DNA from: Erythroxylum novogranatense
Lineage: Eukaryota; Streptophyta; Magnoliopsida; Malpighiales; Erythroxylaceae
Assembly: GCA_029891385.1 (NCBI GenBank)
Contig: CM057225.1
Span: 72,685,387-72,749,386, forward strand
Reading direction: 5' to 3'
Length of the DNA stretch: 64,000 nucleotides
Position numbers and translations under genes: made by a program. Positions 60,931 to 64,000 of the stretch are shown one piece after another; position 1 is the first letter of the stretch; every line of letters begins with the position of its first letter. Under the pieces are notes generated by a model. It did no database searches. It had not been told where the DNA came from and saw only the letters and a list, made by a program, of their open reading frames with translations.

Positions 60931-61839
60931 ATATTGGTTCTACCTAATTCTGGTGAGGTAGGACGCAACTATTTAGATCCATGAGATTGGTTGTCTTCAG
61001 CAAGAGGATACCTGCAAAACAGTGCAAGGTATGTCGGGGTTAATAGCCGGCAGGCCCCTCCGACGCTCAAGTTAGTTTTTTGTGAGAGCTTTTTGTAACT
61101 GGTGAGTAGTGAAAAGTAGGGTTATGGGAACCGTACCTTCTCATGATGGGGTAATAAATTTATATGATTGTTACCTGAGGGAATTAGGTCAATCCCCAAG
61201 GCATGGGCCGATTGGCCCATGTGCTGTTTTGCATCTGGGCTTGGGCCTAGCATGACCGACCTAACCATAAACCCCCTACTCTTCGACTCTGATCAAGGAG
61301 AAGGGTCGAAGGAGTACATGAGGATCATGCAGCTTGTCTGCAAGACAGCTCATGATAGGCCCGATCGGTCGGACATTAATGCATAGTGTCTGAGAGCTCG
61401 CGCTAGGATCGATCGGTTGAATGTCGACGCCGAGTGTGTGAGGGCACTTGATTTAATCATTATCAATGGCATGTGCCCTTTGACAGGTTTTCAAAATTTC
61501 AAACGAGGCGCCTCTTTAACTACTGCGCAGCTGTCATGGGCGTCATTTCAACTGTTACGTCGTTATGGGCCATCTGGTAACCCTAATTTGGACGGCTCGG
61601 ATTTTTCCACGCATTCAAGTTCGATTTGTACGCCCTCTCAGTATCTTGTTGTAAATGCTCAGAATTGACGCATCTCTTCGCTTTCTGCGTGTTTGATTCT
61701 TATCTTTGCTTTCTCTCTTCATCTCCCTGTTTACAGCCGTTGGAATTCCCTTTTCACCGTCGTTCAATCTTTAACTCCAGTCACTAAAATAGGTACGTCC
61801 TTCTTCCTTTCCTCGTCTGTAAGTGTGATTTTCAATAAA
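60931..61839 (+). other. Leader or LTR-like region before the gypsy-type ORF
   Basis: It becomes GC-richer than the flank and contains CCTCCGACGCTCAAGTTAGT (about 61055-61074), a phrase that occurs in LTRs or leaders of plant gypsy elements. A second copy would lie outside the window, so LTR status cannot be decided. Confidence 0.35.
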
Positions 61840-64000
61840 ATGTCGTCAACTAGCTCTAGGAACAAATCTAGTTCCCCCTCTCCTTCTCCGTCGCCTCCTC
61901 ACCAGCCTTCGCCACCGGTATCCACGAGTCCTAATGGGGAAGTAAGTATAGTTTTGAGGGAGCTCCATCAGGAATTGGTCACCGAAGGAGCTTTACAAGT
62001 TGTTGGGTCGCTGGAGATAGTGGCGAGAACGGTGGAGGTGCCGGAAGCCGACAGAAATGAGGCGTCAGAGTTAAGGGAGAATGAGGAAGTCAGAGCGAGT
62101 GCCCGGAAGGATGGGCAAATCATTGAGAAACCACTGAGTGACCCTTCGAAGATGACCGAAAGGGAGCTGAATCGGTCGGTTATTAAGCATAATATCCCCT
62201 CATCTTGGGGGCCTAGGCTGACTAGCCAGAACGAAAGGATTTATAGCAGTGGGTGTGGCTACTTTGCTGTGATAGAGAACTTTTTCTCGGTCGGTGGTAT
62301 GAGGCTTCCGTACGCCCCGATCATTGATAAAGTATGGCGCGCCTACTACTTAGGGTCGAGCCAGATTCTCCTAAATGGCTGGAGGTTCATCAACGGTCTG
62401 GCTTTGCTCTGCCATAATTTCGGGTGTCCTCCATCGGTTGGCATTCTGCGAAATTTTTTAAGGATGAACCAGAGCTCGAGCGGCGGGGCCGGGATTCCTC
62501 ACCTCCAGTATAGGGATGCGAGGTATCGTCCTGCTGGAACAGCAGGATCAATCAAAGCGTGAAAAACGAAGTACTTCTTCGTGAGGCCCCCAGGATCCAC
62601 TTTTGAATCTCGACCGTGGAGGTATCCCTTGAATGAGCGATGGAATGACACTGTCGACCTATACCTTTCTAGGGAAGAATGGGAGGTGATCGGTAGGATC
62701 AAGACGCTCGGCCGATATTCTTTTGACAACCTCATTCTGGGGTATCGTGGAGGGGCATTAGCCAATGCCTTTTTAATTGATCCCCCTCCTCAGATTAGAG
62801 GGCTGGAAGAGGAGACTGCCCCTCCTGGTTAACTCCTCGTAATTTATCTGCCGTATTTACAAGTATTAATTCTGATTTCTAACTTGCTTCTCTGATTGTG
62901 CAGCTATGAAGGTCAAGGAGTTCGCTGGGTCCTCTCGTCTCCCAAAGTCCAAAAGGCAAGCCGGGGGGTCTAGAGCTTTTTCGAAGGTGAAGAAGCAAAG
63001 GAAGGAGGCAGAGGCCAATGAAGGCATCGCTCAGCCGGCGGTGTTGGACCAACCTTCAGCAATTTTGGCCCTTCCGTCTGCTGAGGGCCGACCTGGTGTG
63101 TCAGCGTCGTTGCCAGTCCAGTTGATGAACGTGGACCGAGCAGAGTCGGAGGAGGAAGAGATGGAGCCGCCCCTCAAAAGGAAAAGGACCGCTCGGAGTG
63201 CTGGTCGATCATCTTATCAACTGGACAGAGGAGCGGGGGAGGGGTAAGTGCCACGATTGGATAAGGGAAAAGGGAAAGAGCGAGCTTCCAGTGGCGGAAA
63301 ATGGGAGTCCACGATTAGTCTTGACAAGATTGCGACGCTGAGGAATGTTGATGTGGCTCTGCACATTGCCGAGAAGGCTGTTCCTCCTGAGGAAGAGAAA
63401 TTTTTGGATACGTTGAACAATAAAGAACTGATGGCTAGCCTCGTCCGTGGTTGTGCCAGGGATATGGCGTTCGTCTCTGCTATGTTTCAACGTCTCGATC
63501 AGCTCGATGAAGTGAGGGAAATAGTGGATCGGGAGGTTCATGACCTTTTTGAGCAAATTAATACTTTAAGAGCTGAACTCGCGGAGGCGAAGGAGGAGAA
63601 GGACATCTTACGAGCCCAACTCTCTTCGATGGAGGAGGAGAAGAATATTTTGGAGGAAGAGAAGAGCATTTTGAGGGCTCAACTCGCCTCAGGGGAGGAG
63701 GAGAGGGGTAGAATGCTTGCTTCCAGGGCCGAGCTGGAGAGTGAATACCGAGTGTCGCAGCTCCTCATTGAGGGCCTAGGGAAAAAGGTGGCCGATGCCG
63801 CTTGAGGTGCGACCGAGGAGGAGCTTGTTCAAAGCCTTCCAACAAAGGTCGAGGCGGTGACAGAGAAGATAGAGGTCGAGAAGAAAATGTTGGAGCTGTA
63901 AGGCTCCGTCAGGGAGCAAAGGATTAGGGCGGTTAAGCGATGGAAAGAGCGGTATTTACACGAAGAGTGTTTGGAGTTTGCTTGTGACTTGGCTCTTTCC
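61840..64000 (+). pseudogene. Gypsy-type transposon ORF with intron and coiled coil, interrupted; runs off right edge
   Basis: It starts MSSTSSRNKSSSPSPSPSPP at 61840. Exon 1 (to 62827) contains YFAVIENFFSVGGMRLPYAP and AYYLGSSQILLNGWRFINGL, resembling the 'putative gypsy type transposon' (Transposase_28-like) domain, then after a TGA that probably replaces Trp (62560) KYFFVRPP and RYSFDNLILGYRGG. A 76-base GT-AG intron (62828-62903) joins in phase to exon 2 from 62904: basic linker (PPLKRKRTARS), stop at 63245-63247, then a block to 63805 ending in a heptad-rich coiled coil (ELAEAKEEKDILRAQLSSME). Homology-like frame continues through two more stops to the window end. Upstream Pro/Ser-rich and Glu-rich parts are low complexity. 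Such ORFs occur in plant LTR elements; function unknown. Confidence 0.65.

Noticed and set aside
1..64000. CRISPR arrays, bacterial operons, phage or defence systems, rRNA
   Set aside because: No regularly spaced repeats, ribosome binding sites or prokaryotic gene families are present; the window is plant nuclear DNA.

Overview
The window looks like nuclear DNA of a eudicot plant. The evidence is a spliced gene for a secreted GH20 beta-hexosaminidase of the plant HEXO2 type, very AT-rich intergenic DNA, and nested plant LTR retrotransposons (SIRE-type copia, Athila-type gypsy, a chromodomain-type gypsy) with tRNA-Met-type or tRNA-Asp-type primer sites. The species cannot be named from this sequence.

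Layout. 1-1473 (minus) is the 5' part of a gene for a protein with two tandem GRF-type zinc fingers, running off the left edge; its third exon and the acceptor before it have been partly duplicated. 1474-7056 is AT-rich spacer with a 24-bp perfect palindrome, a gypsy LTR/leader remnant and two plus-strand copia 3' ends. 7131-10114 is the only complete host gene, the hexosaminidase (two exons, 580 aa deduced). 11152-14420 is a decayed minus-strand copia. 17299-20030 is a second decayed minus-strand copia with a 1.5-kb LTR. 20104-29311 is a nearly complete minus-strand SIRE/Maximus-type copia (gag, protease/integrase/RT/RNase H, and an additional ORF after pol).

29312-58893 is one Athila-type gypsy on the minus strand, opened by two insertions: a 3.1-kb solo LTR (33385-36507, exact CTAGT duplication) and a plus-strand gypsy with two LTRs (39400-53750, CTTAG/CTTGG duplication). 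The latter is itself opened in gag by a 4.3-kb solo LTR (42680-47006, CTATA/CTACA duplication). Insertion order is therefore readable: Athila first, the plus-strand gypsy into it, then the 4.3-kb LTR element into that; the 3.1-kb LTR also post-dates Athila. 58894-60930 is featureless AT-rich DNA, and 61840-64000 is a spliced, partly broken gypsy-type ORF that runs off the right edge.

Only the GRF gene and the hexosaminidase look like working host genes. All transposon frames seen carry stops or frameshifts, many explicable as C-to-T changes (CAG/CAA to TAG/TAA, TGG to TAG/TGA) expected in methylated DNA. I found no clear new biological system. The strongest leads are the duplicated splice acceptor/exon of the GRF gene, the additional ORF of the SIRE element, a 188-bp element with long terminal inverted repeats and tRNA-like promoter boxes, and LTR tracts that differ in a patterned way between the two ends of one element.
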